From: Ignavibacteria bacterium RIFOXYC2_FULL_35_21
Lineage (GTDB): Bacteria; Bacteroidota; Ignavibacteria; Kapaibacteriales; UBA2268
DNA: 64,000 nt
NCBI GenBank assembly: GCA_001804705.1
Contig: MHAY01000018.1
Location: 1-64,000, forward strand
Direction: 5' to 3'
The notes under the pieces: model-generated
What the model saw: only the letters and a program-made list of their open reading frames with translations
Databases searched by the model: none
What the model was told of the DNA's origin: nothing
Program-made: the position numbers and the translations under genes
In this document: positions 41,249 through 49,556 of the stretch, one piece after another
Layout: the number at the start of each line of letters is the position of its first letter
How positions within the stretch are numbered: position 1 is the stretch's first letter

Positions 41249-41956
41249 ATGGAATTGGAAAATAAACTATTGCTTAGTGTCTCTGACCGGAATTACCCTG
41301 TGAAAGGAGTATGGATTGGGCTTTACTGGACTGCTATCGAGTCCAAATATATCGGGATGAGCCATACTTATAAAACCTCACAGAAAATAAATATAGAGAA
41401 TGCAGGAGAGCTTACATCTTTATCAATAGAACAACTCGCAAATCGCATTTTTTCATGGCAGCCCCTTGAAGCATCTTTGGGAGTAGCTGCAATTAATTCG
41501 TTAATCGAACCTAAAGGTGAACCCGGAAATATTAAGGAATATATTAAAGATAAAGCAAAAAATAAAACCGTTACTATAATTGGAAGATTTCCTTTTAATA
41601 ATGAGATATCTGATATTGCAAAAAAAACTTATATACTGGAGATAGAACCGGAAAAAAACGAATTGCCAATGATGGCTTGCGAAGATGTAATGCCAAAATC
41701 GGATATTAATATTATCACTGCAACTACACTTATTAATCACACACTACAACGCTTACTGGAACTTGGAAGCAATGGAATAAACATCGTATTGGGTCCTTCA
41801 ACGCCGCTTTCACCGGTATTATTTGATTTTGGAGCCAATATACTGGCAGGGTTAAGAGTTAATAATATTAATGATATTGTGAAAAGTATAACACAAGGAG
41901 TAAAAAAATTTAGTCTCCTCAATGGAACGGAATCAATTTATTTATATAAAAAATAA
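41249..41956 (+). CDS. DUF364 (putative heavy-metal-chelation) protein
   Basis: A 235-residue DUF4213/DUF364-type protein starting 2 nt after the FmdE-like gene. The family's GPSTPLSPVLFDFGANILAG motif (about 180-199) is clear. DUF364 proteins are often near molybdenum/tungsten enzymes, FmdE and metal transporters and have been proposed to bind metal. Translational coupling with FmdE suggests they act together, perhaps in cofactor or metal supply. The biochemical function is unknown. Confidence 0.82.
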   Translation: MELENKLLLSVSDRNYPVKGVWIGLYWTAIESKYIGMSHTYKTSQKINIENAGELTSLSIEQLANRIFSWQPLEASLGVAAINSLIEPKGEPGNIKEYIKDKAKNKTVTIIGRFPFNNEISDIAKKTYILEIEPEKNELPMMACEDVMPKSDINIITATTLINHTLQRLLELGSNGINIVLGPSTPLSPVLFDFGANILAGLRVNNINDIVKSITQGVKKFSLLNGTESIYLYKK

Positions 41957-41975
41957 TGATTGAAGAGAGGTTATT

Positions 41976-42701
41976 ATGAATACTATTAAAATTTCTCGAT
42001 TAACCGAATCTACTAAAATAGGAAATATGTTGGTTGGTATGCTTGTTATTGGTTCTATCTGGGGTTTATTAGATGCTATAACAGTAATTTACATTTCACC
42101 GTTGTTTCATATGAGGAAACTATGTTTATGTCCTCTTTCGGTAGTTGTATACGGTTTTACACTTATGTCAATAGCACTGGTCATTTACAGAAAACCGTTA
42201 ATGCTGATTGGAATCGGAATTATTGCAGCTTCGTTTAAATTGTTGGATTTTATATTTATCCCATTACCTGTCATAAATAATCATATCAATTATCAGCCGG
42301 TAGTAAACCCTGCTCTGGCGGCTATTACAGTTGCTATTATATATGCTTTGTTTTCGGGTATTCTTCTGAATAAATTGGAGAACAATAAATTTATGCTAAT
42401 TTTGATAGGAACAGTTTCAGGTTTTATTAATACTATTGCTTTTACATATATTGCTTTTTATGTAGTACAAACTCCTCCGTTAATCGTTGAAAGTCCATTG
42501 CAATTTATTTTTCCCTTCCATGCACCTATGAGTGCATTATTGGGAGCTTTTTTCCTGCCATTTGGCTTTTGGCTTGAATCAAGATTGCACAACAAAATAA
42601 GTATATTGCAAACAAAAAAAGTGTCGCTATATTATATTGGTTCGGGAGCTATTGTTACGTTTAGTTTATTAGCTTGTATTATTATTTTAATTACACGGTG
42701 A
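41976..42701 (+). CDS. Polytopic membrane protein, ECF S-component-like
   Basis: A 241-residue membrane protein with about six or seven helices (LVGMLVIGSIWGLLDAI, then ALVIY, ALAAITVAIIYALFSG, LIGTVSGFINTIAFTYIAFY, and a last helix at 218-240). It follows the DUF364 gene by 19 nt in the same direction. The layout resembles substrate-binding membrane components of ECF-type uptake systems. Together with FmdE and DUF364 it may serve uptake of a metal or cofactor. The substrate is unknown. Confidence 0.6.
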   Translation: MNTIKISRLTESTKIGNMLVGMLVIGSIWGLLDAITVIYISPLFHMRKLCLCPLSVVVYGFTLMSIALVIYRKPLMLIGIGIIAASFKLLDFIFIPLPVINNHINYQPVVNPALAAITVAIIYALFSGILLNKLENNKFMLILIGTVSGFINTIAFTYIAFYVVQTPPLIVESPLQFIFPFHAPMSALLGAFFLPFGFWLESRLHNKISILQTKKVSLYYIGSGAIVTFSLLACIIILITR

Positions 42702-42827
42702 AGAAATGTCGAAGCTGATGAGTTTTTTTGTGCTTGAAAGGAACTTTCTGAGTAAGTTGAAAAGAATAATACAATACACATAATTTTGAAAATTGAAAAT
42801 TGAAAATTGAAAATTATTTAAGATGCT

Positions 42828-44498
42828 ATGGCAGAAATTGATAAAATATTAGTCTCAATTTTTCAGCGGTCTTTCAAATCAATTACCGATGAGATGAGTA
42901 TTTCATTGACGAAAACTACAAGGTCGCCTATTCTGTGCGAAGCTAAGGATTTTGTTACGGGATTGTATGATGCAAAAGGTCAGATGCTCGAACAAACCGA
43001 AAACCTGCCGATACTTTCTTTTTCGTTAGGACCGGTTTGCAAAGTGATTATTGATTTCTTCGGCGAGGAGATTGAACCGGGCGATGTAATTATTCATAAT
43101 GATGTTTTCTCGATGGGTAATCAGAATAATGATGTCGCTATATTTAAGCCGATATTTTATGATAATATCCTCATTGGTTGGTCTGCCGCAAAGGGTCATC
43201 AGGCTGATATTGGCGGTGCTGTTCAGGGAGGATACAATCCTAATGCCACAGAAGTCTGGGAAGAAGCATTGAGAATACCTGCGGTTAAACTTTTTGAAAA
43301 AGGAAAACTGAGAAAAGATGTCTGGAATTTAATTTTTGCAAATATCAGGCTCCAGATGGTTCAGGAAGATATTATGGCTCAAATCGGTGCCTGTACACTT
43401 GGAGAAAGAAGATTGCAGGCATTAGTGGAAAAATACGGTTTTGAGACTTTTGAATCGCATAAGTTAGAGCTATTCCGCTCCACTGAAAATATGATGAGAG
43501 CAGAAATTCGCGGAATCCCGAATGGTGTCTATGAAGGCGAGAGCAGAGTTTATTATGACGGAAAGCATCCCGGCTCCAAATTCAATGTACATTCAAAAAT
43601 AACGGTCGAAGATGAATCCATTACTTTTGATTTTTCGGATTCGTCACCTCAGACAAACGGATTTGTGAACGGAACTTATACATCAACATGTTCGGCGATT
43701 ACACTAACATTTTTACAAACAGTAAATCCGAACATACCTCATAATGAGGGAATGTTGAAACCACTCAAATATATTGTTCCTGTCGGAACCATTCTGAATG
43801 CGGCATATCCGAAAGCAACAACTTTTGGTAATCACTTATGCCCGCAGGTTGCCGACTCGATTTTCAAAGCATTGTCCCAAGCTATCCCCGAAAGAGTTAC
43901 GGCAGGATGGAATCATTTGCTTTGTTCATTGTTCACAGGATTGCATCCTCGAACAGGGAGGAAATATGTTGATATTTGTTTTATGGGTCTGAAGGGAGGC
44001 TCCGGTGCATTGGAAGGTGATGATGGTTATGACCATATTGGGATGATAGACGCTTCGGGAGGAGTGCTTGACCAGGATTATGAAATGTACGAACGCCAAA
44101 CACCACATTTGATAATAAAACACGAATATTTGACTGACACTGCAGGAGCCGGCAAATGGCGAGGCGGTTTAGGTGTTGAAACAGTAATTCAAATTGGAGC
44201 AGCTCATACAAAAATGGTTGTCTTCGGCGATGGGGATGTAGAGCCTCCTTATGGCTTAAACGGAGGTAAGCAGGGAACATTAAATATAATCACCATAACC
44301 TATCCCGATGGCAAAGAAGTAATACCTATGAGCAAAGACCTTGTTAACGATATCCCGAAAGGCACAATATACAGACAGGTTGCCGGCGGCGGGGGCGGAT
44401 ATGGGAATCCAGAAGAAAGAGATAAAGTTCATGTTGATTTAGATATAAAAAATGAGGTTGTTTCTATTGATAAGGCAAAAGAAGAATACTTTTTTTAA
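42828..44498 (+). CDS. hyuB: ATP-dependent hydantoinase/oxoprolinase subunit B (HyuB-like)
   Basis: A 556-residue HyuB-family subunit. Conserved segments include HNDVFSMGNQNNDVAIFKPIF near the start (about 92-112), GWSAAKGHQADIGG, FDFSDSSPQTNGFVNG and the C-terminal VAGGGGGYGNPEERD. Together with HyuA it would form the ATP-dependent lactam-opening enzyme. It is separated from hyuA by three genes (FmdE, DUF364, membrane protein), which is unusual because the two subunits are normally adjacent. AAAATTGA repeats stand just upstream of the start. Confidence 0.9.
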   Translation: MAEIDKILVSIFQRSFKSITDEMSISLTKTTRSPILCEAKDFVTGLYDAKGQMLEQTENLPILSFSLGPVCKVIIDFFGEEIEPGDVIIHNDVFSMGNQNNDVAIFKPIFYDNILIGWSAAKGHQADIGGAVQGGYNPNATEVWEEALRIPAVKLFEKGKLRKDVWNLIFANIRLQMVQEDIMAQIGACTLGERRLQALVEKYGFETFESHKLELFRSTENMMRAEIRGIPNGVYEGESRVYYDGKHPGSKFNVHSKITVEDESITFDFSDSSPQTNGFVNGTYTSTCSAITLTFLQTVNPNIPHNEGMLKPLKYIVPVGTILNAAYPKATTFGNHLCPQVADSIFKALSQAIPERVTAGWNHLLCSLFTGLHPRTGRKYVDICFMGLKGGSGALEGDDGYDHIGMIDASGGVLDQDYEMYERQTPHLIIKHEYLTDTAGAGKWRGGLGVETVIQIGAAHTKMVVFGDGDVEPPYGLNGGKQGTLNIITITYPDGKEVIPMSKDLVNDIPKGTIYRQVAGGGGGYGNPEERDKVHVDLDIKNEVVSIDKAKEEYFF

Positions 44499-44546
44499 TT
44501 TTGAATTTTGAGTGTTGAATGTTGAGTGTAAATAATGTTTAATAAT

Positions 44547-44636
44547 ATGGACTATCAATTAAATGAAACACAGAAACTGATTCAGCGGTCTTTTAAAAGT
44601 TTTGTTGATGCACAATATAACACTGGATTCGAGTAA
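44547..44636 (+). pseudogene. Duplicated 5' fragment of the acyl-CoA dehydrogenase gene
   Basis: The first 66 nt repeat, with a handful of changes, the start of the gene at 45531 (protein MDYQLNETQKLIQRSFKSFV versus MDYQLNETQKLIQQTFKSFV). After residue 22 it runs into unrelated sequence and stops after 29 residues. The fragment and the intact gene flank the PIN toxin-antitoxin pair, so it marks an insertion with duplication of the 5' end. Confidence 0.85.
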
Positions 44637-44734
44637 TTGAAAATACGGATATCAAAATAAATATTATACTTAAACCGTTTTTAAATTCGTGGTTATGGTA
44701 AAATTCATATCTATCAAAATTTAAGGATTAATCT

Positions 44735-44938
44735 ATGATAATTGAAAGAACAAAAGGCGAGGTAATAATTAAAGTGCCTTCTTTTGTAAATACTGAAGGT
44801 ATTCAAAGAATTATTGATTTATTAGCATATCGTGAAGCAACTGCAAAAAGTAATGCTAAGGAGAAAGATATTGATAATCTTGTCAAGGAAATTAAAAAAG
44901 GCTGGTGGGCGAAAAATAAAAAAAGATTTGTAAAATGA
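44735..44938 (+). CDS. Antitoxin of a PIN-domain toxin pair
   Basis: A 67-residue protein with a short beta strand (VIIKVPSFV) then a Lys-rich helix and tail (NLVKEIKKGWWAKNKKRF). Its stop overlaps the PIN gene start (ATGA) by 4 nt. Size and coupling identify it as the antitoxin. The C-terminal aromatic/basic tail probably blocks the PIN active site. AAGGA precedes the ATG. Confidence 0.8.
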   Translation: MIIERTKGEVIIKVPSFVNTEGIQRIIDLLAYREATAKSNAKEKDIDNLVKEIKKGWWAKNKKRFVK

Positions 44939-45390
44939 AGATAATTGTTGACACTAACATTGTTTTTAGCGCCATTCTTAATACAGATAGCAAAATCGGT
45001 AATTTATTAATTGATTCCGAAAATCACTACCAATTTTATACCCCCGATTATTTAAGATACGAACTAATCAAGCACCATAAAAAGTTGAAGATAATTTCAA
45101 AATTAACAGACGAAGCAATTATTGAAGCAAAGTATAGAATCACTAAATATATTCATTTTATTAATGTTGAAATAATACCCAAAGATATTTGGTTGGAAGC
45201 CGAAGAATTAGTCAAAGATGTTGATATTGACGATATTGATTTTGTTGGCCTAACCAAATATTTGGGTGGTTATTTATGGACTGGTGATAAACGATTGTAT
45301 GAAGGTTTAAAATTAAAAGAATTTACACGTATTTTCAACACAAAAGAACTTTGGGAAAGAAAAGAACGCTTACTGAATAAACAAAGATAA
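44935..45390 (+). CDS. PIN-domain ribonuclease toxin
   Basis: A 151-residue PIN-domain protein. The first acidic motif VDTNIVFSAIL (Asp5) and the later acidic cluster VDIDDIDFVGL and WTGDKRL supply the metal-binding Asp residues. VapC-like toxins cleave tRNA or other RNA. Coupled to the antitoxin at 44735. The pair sits between the 5' fragment and the intact copy of the acyl-CoA dehydrogenase gene. Confidence 0.88.
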   Translation: MKIIVDTNIVFSAILNTDSKIGNLLIDSENHYQFYTPDYLRYELIKHHKKLKIISKLTDEAIIEAKYRITKYIHFINVEIIPKDIWLEAEELVKDVDIDDIDFVGLTKYLGGYLWTGDKRLYEGLKLKEFTRIFNTKELWERKERLLNKQR

Positions 45391-45530
45391 TAACTCATAA
45401 TAGATAAAATCATTATTATGATATGCTATAATTTAAAATTTGAAATATTTTTTAATTTTAATCTCTTAAATTCAAATTCTAATTTAAACATTGGATTTCC
45501 AATATATCAATCAGAAGTAAAAGTTTATTT

Positions 45531-46661
45531 ATGGATTACCAATTAAATGAAACACAGAAACTGATTCAGCAGACTTTTAAAAGTTTTGTTGATGCTCGTG
45601 TCAAACCGCAGGCTGAGGCAATTGATATTAACAAAGAGTTTCCTCATGAATTATTCAAAGATGTGGGTGAACTTGGTTTCTACGGCATGAGGTATCCAGT
45701 TGAAGCAGGAGGCAGCGGACTCGATATTCTTTCTTATTGTCTCGCTGTAACAGAACTTGCAAGAGGTTCTCTGTCGCTTGCCGCCGCATGTTCAATGCAA
45801 TCCCTGATGGCGACTTATTTTTTATACAGGTTCGGGGATGATGAAATAAAAACTAATTATTTTACTCCGGCTTTAACAGGCGAGAAAATCGGCACAATCT
45901 GTATGACCGAACCTAATGCAGGCAGCGACCTGTATAATATCACCACTACTGCGAAAGTTACAGACGATGAATTTATTTTAAACGGTCAAAAAATTTGGAT
46001 AACAGCATCAACTGTTGCCGATTTTATGACAGTATTATCGAGAACCGACAACCATGAGAAGCTTTCGTTTTTTTTGGTTCCTTCGCACTTTGAAGGTGTT
46101 CATATCGGAAAGAGCATTGATAAGCTCGGTGTGAGGGGCTCTATTACAGGTGAAATATCTTTTGATAACGTCAAAATTCCCAAAAATTATCTTCTTGGTG
46201 CCATAGGTGAAGGAACAAAGAGCCTTCTTGAAATACTGGCAGAGATAAGAATAATGACGGCAGCACTTGCTTATGGTGTATCCCTCGCGGCTTTTGAAGA
46301 TTCATTGGAGTATGCTAAAACCCGGGTTCAATTCGGTAAACCTATCGGGAAATTTCAATTGATTCAATCAAAGTTTGCAGATATAGCAGTTAAGCTTGAA
46401 ACAATGAAACAAATGATTTACCATACCGCAAAGCTTTGCGACCTGAATCTTCCAAGACAAAAGGAAGCGGCAATCGTGAAGTTGTATGCCTCCGAATGTG
46501 CAAATTCGATATGCGATGAAGCTTCGAGAGTCATGGCTTCCTATGGATATGCGATGGAATATCCTATGCAGAGATACCTGCGTGATGCAAGGTTTACCTT
46601 AATTGGCGGCGGCACTAACGAAATTCTTAAAATAAATATTGCAAAAGAACTCGGACTATGA
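45531..46661 (+). CDS. Acyl-CoA dehydrogenase (candidate 2-aminobenzylmalonyl-CoA dehydrogenase)
   Basis: A 376-residue full-length acyl-CoA dehydrogenase. FAD-binding motifs ICMTEPNAGSD (about 123-133) and WITAST are intact. The C-terminal motif is GGGTNEILK, not YEGTxxI, so the catalytic base is not at the MCAD position. Glu256 (AAFEDSLEYAKTR) is placed like the base of LCAD-type enzymes. In the indoleacetate pathway a member of this family oxidatively decarboxylates 2-aminobenzylmalonyl-CoA to 2-aminocinnamoyl-CoA. Electrons would go to the ETF encoded at 27.2-29.0 kb. Substrate inferred from neighbours. Confidence 0.88.
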   Translation: MDYQLNETQKLIQQTFKSFVDARVKPQAEAIDINKEFPHELFKDVGELGFYGMRYPVEAGGSGLDILSYCLAVTELARGSLSLAAACSMQSLMATYFLYRFGDDEIKTNYFTPALTGEKIGTICMTEPNAGSDLYNITTTAKVTDDEFILNGQKIWITASTVADFMTVLSRTDNHEKLSFFLVPSHFEGVHIGKSIDKLGVRGSITGEISFDNVKIPKNYLLGAIGEGTKSLLEILAEIRIMTAALAYGVSLAAFEDSLEYAKTRVQFGKPIGKFQLIQSKFADIAVKLETMKQMIYHTAKLCDLNLPRQKEAAIVKLYASECANSICDEASRVMASYGYAMEYPMQRYLRDARFTLIGGGTNEILKINIAKELGL

Positions 46662-46667
46662 AAAAAT

Positions 46668-47122
46668 TTTGAATGTTGAGTGTTGAATTTTGAATGATGG
46701 ATAAAGTACTGTTATATGGAAAATAAAAAAGAAAATATCATTCAGACAAAAAGTTTTGATTTTGCATTGAAAATTATCGAATTATATAAGTTCCTGAAAC
46801 AAAATAATGAATATGTAATTTCAAAACAATTATTAAAATCCGGTACAAGTATTGGTGCTAATGTTCAAGAAGCAGGTGCAGCCCAAACCAAAAAAGATTT
46901 TATAACCAAAATGTCCATAGCATCAAAAGAAGCACGTGAAACAAAATATTGGTTGAATCTACTTAACAAAAGTAATTTAGTTCAAAATAATTATAATGAA
47001 TTTATGTCAGCCGTTGATGAATTAATTAATATTTTAACAGCTATTGTTAAAACTTCACAAAAAAATATATGAGGAGATTAAAAAAAATAATTCAACATTC
47101 AACATTCAACATTCAACATTAT
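46668..47122 (+). mobile_element. Inverted-repeat-bounded four-helix-bundle cassette 2
   Basis: The left flank TTTTGAATGTTGAGTGTTG (46668 on) faces an inverted right flank AATTCAACATTCAACATTCA (47089-47120). It encloses one S23/Avd-like ORF. Same design as the cassette at 35480-35949. It lies between the acyl-CoA dehydrogenase and mutase small-subunit genes without breaking either. Confidence 0.5.
46716..47072 (+). CDS. Four-helix-bundle protein (S23/Avd-like), copy 2
   Basis: A 118-residue paralogue of the protein at 35536, sharing LLKSGTSIGANVQEAGAAQ and MSIASKEARETKYWL. The family forms nucleic-acid-binding four-helix-bundle oligomers and is typically found as an ORF in rRNA intervening sequences or as Avd in retroelements. 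Neither context is present here. Flanked by inverted TTGAATG/CATTCAA repeats. Confidence 0.9.
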   Translation: MENKKENIIQTKSFDFALKIIELYKFLKQNNEYVISKQLLKSGTSIGANVQEAGAAQTKKDFITKMSIASKEARETKYWLNLLNKSNLVQNNYNEFMSAVDELINILTAIVKTSQKNI

Positions 47123-47135
47123 TTTTTATAAGGAG

Positions 47136-47525
47136 TTGAAATTGATGAAAAGGTTAAGGATATTGTTAGGAAAACCCGGGCTTGATGGCCATGATGTCGG
47201 AGTTAAGGTGCTTGCTCATGCACTCGTTGAAGAAGGATTTGATGTAGTTTACACAGGGTTGAGAAAGACTATAGAACAAATTGTTGATAAAGCAATTGAT
47301 GTCAAAGCTGATGTTATTGGGCTGTCAATTTTATCGGGAACTCATATTGTCCTATGTCAGCAATTGAAGGAAGAATTAAACAAACGAGATTTGCTAATTC
47401 CCTGGATAGTCGGTGGCAACATACCGGATGAGGATGTTGAGAAAATCAAAGCAATAGGAGCTGATGCGGCTTTCCCAACAGGTACAAGTATTGAGACTGT
47501 AGTGAATTATTTCAAACAATTATGA
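47136..47525 (+). CDS. B12-binding small subunit of an acyl-CoA mutase
   Basis: A 129-residue cobalamin-binding domain protein. The lower-ligand motif DGHDVG (DxHxxG) is present near residue 16, followed by SILSGTH and GGNIPDED, which line the nucleotide tail groove. Separate small subunits occur in isobutyryl-CoA, 2-hydroxyisobutyryl-CoA and indoleacetate-pathway mutases. It pairs with the large subunit 75 nt downstream. No MeaB/ArgK-type chaperone gene is in the window. Confidence 0.93.
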   Translation: MKLMKRLRILLGKPGLDGHDVGVKVLAHALVEEGFDVVYTGLRKTIEQIVDKAIDVKADVIGLSILSGTHIVLCQQLKEELNKRDLLIPWIVGGNIPDEDVEKIKAIGADAAFPTGTSIETVVNYFKQL

Positions 47526-47600
47526 TTTTATGTTCGAAATTTGAAATTTAGATATTAAAAATTTATTGAAAATTGTAAAATTGAAAATTTTTTCAAAGAA

Positions 47601-49193
47601 ATGAATGACAAAGACGTTTTTTGGGAATCGGGTTTAAAAATTAATCCACTATATACAAAAGAGGATTTAGAAAAAAACGTTCCCGAAGCTGATATTGGTT
47701 TACCCGGCGAATATCCTTTTACGAGGGGTATTCACAAATTAATGTACAGGAAACAGCCATTTACAATCAGACAATATGCAGGATTCGGAACTCCAGAAGA
47801 AACTCACGAGCGATTTTTATACCTTATAAAAAACGGACAGACAGGCTTAAACGTTGCTTTTGATTTACCCACACAAACAGGACTCGACTCCGATGATAAC
47901 CGTGCTGTTGGTGAAGTTGGAAGAGTTGGAATGGCAGTTGATACATTGGCTGATTTCGAAACTGTTTTCAAAGATATTGATTTGGATAAAATCACTGTAT
48001 CATTGACAATAAACGGCTCGGCAATTGTGCTTGTTGCTATGTATCTGGCTATGGCACAGAAATTCGGTTTTAATATAAAAAATTTAAGAGGAACTGCTCA
48101 GAATGATATATTGAAGGAATTTATCGGCAGAGGGACATGGATTTTCCCGGTTCCACAATCGGTTAAAATCGTAGTTGACATTATAGAATATTGTGCAAAA
48201 GAAGTCCCTAAATATAGTCCGGTAAGTGTTTGCGGTTATCATATCCGGGAATCGGGGGCTAATCCCGTTCAGGAAATGGCTTATGCTTTCTGCATAGCCA
48301 AAGCATATATAAATGAAACCCTGAAAAGAGGTATCACAATAGATGAGTTTGCATCGCGATTGTCCTTCAATTTCGATATACATGGGAATTTCTTCGAGCA
48401 AATTGCAAAATTCAGGGGAAGCCGAAGGCTTTGGGCAAAAATAATTAAAGAAGAATATAATGCAAAAGATGATGCCTCATGCTGGCTGCGTATGATTGCA
48501 GGTGGTGGCGGCGGTGGATTAACAAAAGAACAGCCTGAGAACAATATAATAAGAAGCGCCTATTATGCACTCATCAGTGCATTGTCGGGAACTCAAACAA
48601 TGGCATTATGCTCTTATGATGAAGCATATACGATACCAACAGAGAAAGCTGCCGAGATTTCGCTCAGAACTATGCAAATCCTTCTTTATGAAATGGGTAT
48701 ATGCGATACGGTTGACCCATTGGGTGGTTCCTATTATATTGAGACTATGTCAACCGAAATGGAGAACGCTATAAAAAAACAAATGGCTGATGTTGAAGCA
48801 CAGGGTGATATTGTCAAGGAGATTGCCGAGGGTAAGATTCAGGAGGCTATATCGAGACAGGCATACCAAAGGGAAAAGGGAATACAGGAAGGTAAAGTTA
48901 AAAAAGTTGGTGTTAATTGTTTCATAAAAGAAGAGGAAGTCAGAACCATTGAGTTTCATCCTTATCATGAAGAAAATGCGATGAAACAACTTGAAAATCT
49001 CAAAAAAATAAAAAATGAAAGAGATAATAATAAAGTATCAGAATGTCTTGATAAGATAAAAAAAGACGCTCAGGGGAATAAAAATCTAATGCCTTCAGTT
49101 ATAGAAGCAGTCAAGGCTTATGCAACAGTCGGAGAAATAACGGATGCCATGAAGGAAGTCTATGGTGAGTATGAGGAGAAGATATATTTTTAG
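47601..49193 (+). CDS. B12-dependent acyl-CoA mutase large subunit (candidate 2-aminophenylsuccinyl-CoA mutase)
   Basis: A 530-residue methylmalonyl-CoA-mutase-family catalytic subunit. By memory-based alignment it keeps the Arg/Tyr pair of the CoA-ester pocket (TIRQYAGF, Tyr59) and the His of the active site (GYHIRESGA, His214). The residue equivalent to Arg207 of methylmalonyl-CoA mutase, which holds the substrate carboxylate, is Lys189 (PQSVKIVVD), and GYDSD reads GLDSD. A different carboxylated substrate is therefore likely. In context this is 2-aminophenylsuccinyl-CoA, rearranged to 2-aminobenzylmalonyl-CoA. Start just after AAAATTGA repeats. Confidence 0.88.
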   Translation: MNDKDVFWESGLKINPLYTKEDLEKNVPEADIGLPGEYPFTRGIHKLMYRKQPFTIRQYAGFGTPEETHERFLYLIKNGQTGLNVAFDLPTQTGLDSDDNRAVGEVGRVGMAVDTLADFETVFKDIDLDKITVSLTINGSAIVLVAMYLAMAQKFGFNIKNLRGTAQNDILKEFIGRGTWIFPVPQSVKIVVDIIEYCAKEVPKYSPVSVCGYHIRESGANPVQEMAYAFCIAKAYINETLKRGITIDEFASRLSFNFDIHGNFFEQIAKFRGSRRLWAKIIKEEYNAKDDASCWLRMIAGGGGGGLTKEQPENNIIRSAYYALISALSGTQTMALCSYDEAYTIPTEKAAEISLRTMQILLYEMGICDTVDPLGGSYYIETMSTEMENAIKKQMADVEAQGDIVKEIAEGKIQEAISRQAYQREKGIQEGKVKKVGVNCFIKEEEVRTIEFHPYHEENAMKQLENLKKIKNERDNNKVSECLDKIKKDAQGNKNLMPSVIEAVKAYATVGEITDAMKEVYGEYEEKIYF

Positions 49194-49238
49194 TTAATAA
49201 TAAATGGATACTATTATAACTGATTAAAATAAATTTTT

Positions 49239-49556
49239 TTAATCAGGATTTATTTCAATACCTGTCCTTTTGATTTCTTCAATAAATGGGTCGCTTTCAA
49301 TAAAATAATCAGTAGGAAAAGGATGCGTTTCAATATCAGGATAGTTTATATTTATTCTAGAATATTGCTTTATATTGTCGAATGGATTTCGTGTAAAATT
49401 ATCGGAAACAAGCATGATATCAATATCAGACCACTCGTTCATATCATCTCTGGCAGCGGAACCGAACATTATCACCTTGTTTATGTTTAAGCCGATAATT
49501 TTGCAGTCATGCAAAAAACTCTTTACTTGTTTTATAGCAAGTTCTTTATTAAGCAT
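49239..49556 (-). CDS. MNT-type nucleotidyltransferase (antitoxin of a HEPN/MNT pair)
   Basis: A 105-residue minimal nucleotidyltransferase with the catalytic pattern MFGSAARDDMNEWSDIDIML (GS...D-x-D, about 27-46). It overlaps the HEPN gene by 25 nt on the same strand. In such pairs the MNT enzyme inactivates the HEPN RNase by AMPylation. The pair is opposite in strand to the surrounding catabolic genes. Confidence 0.88.
   Translation of the reverse strand: MLNKELAIKQVKSFLHDCKIIGLNINKVIMFGSAARDDMNEWSDIDIMLVSDNFTRNPFDNIKQYSRININYPDIETHPFPTDYFIESDPFIEEIKRTGIEINPD

Noticed and set aside
38489-44498. HyuAB as ordinary 5-oxoprolinase or N-methylhydantoinase
   Set aside because: Possible from sequence alone, but gene context (mutase, CoA-transferase, acyl-CoA dehydrogenase, Mo-hydroxylase) favours the indoleacetate lactam-opening role; not fully excluded.
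35536-47072. Diversity-generating retroelement (Avd-like proteins)
   Set aside because: No reverse transcriptase, template repeat or variable repeat is present near either four-helix-bundle gene.
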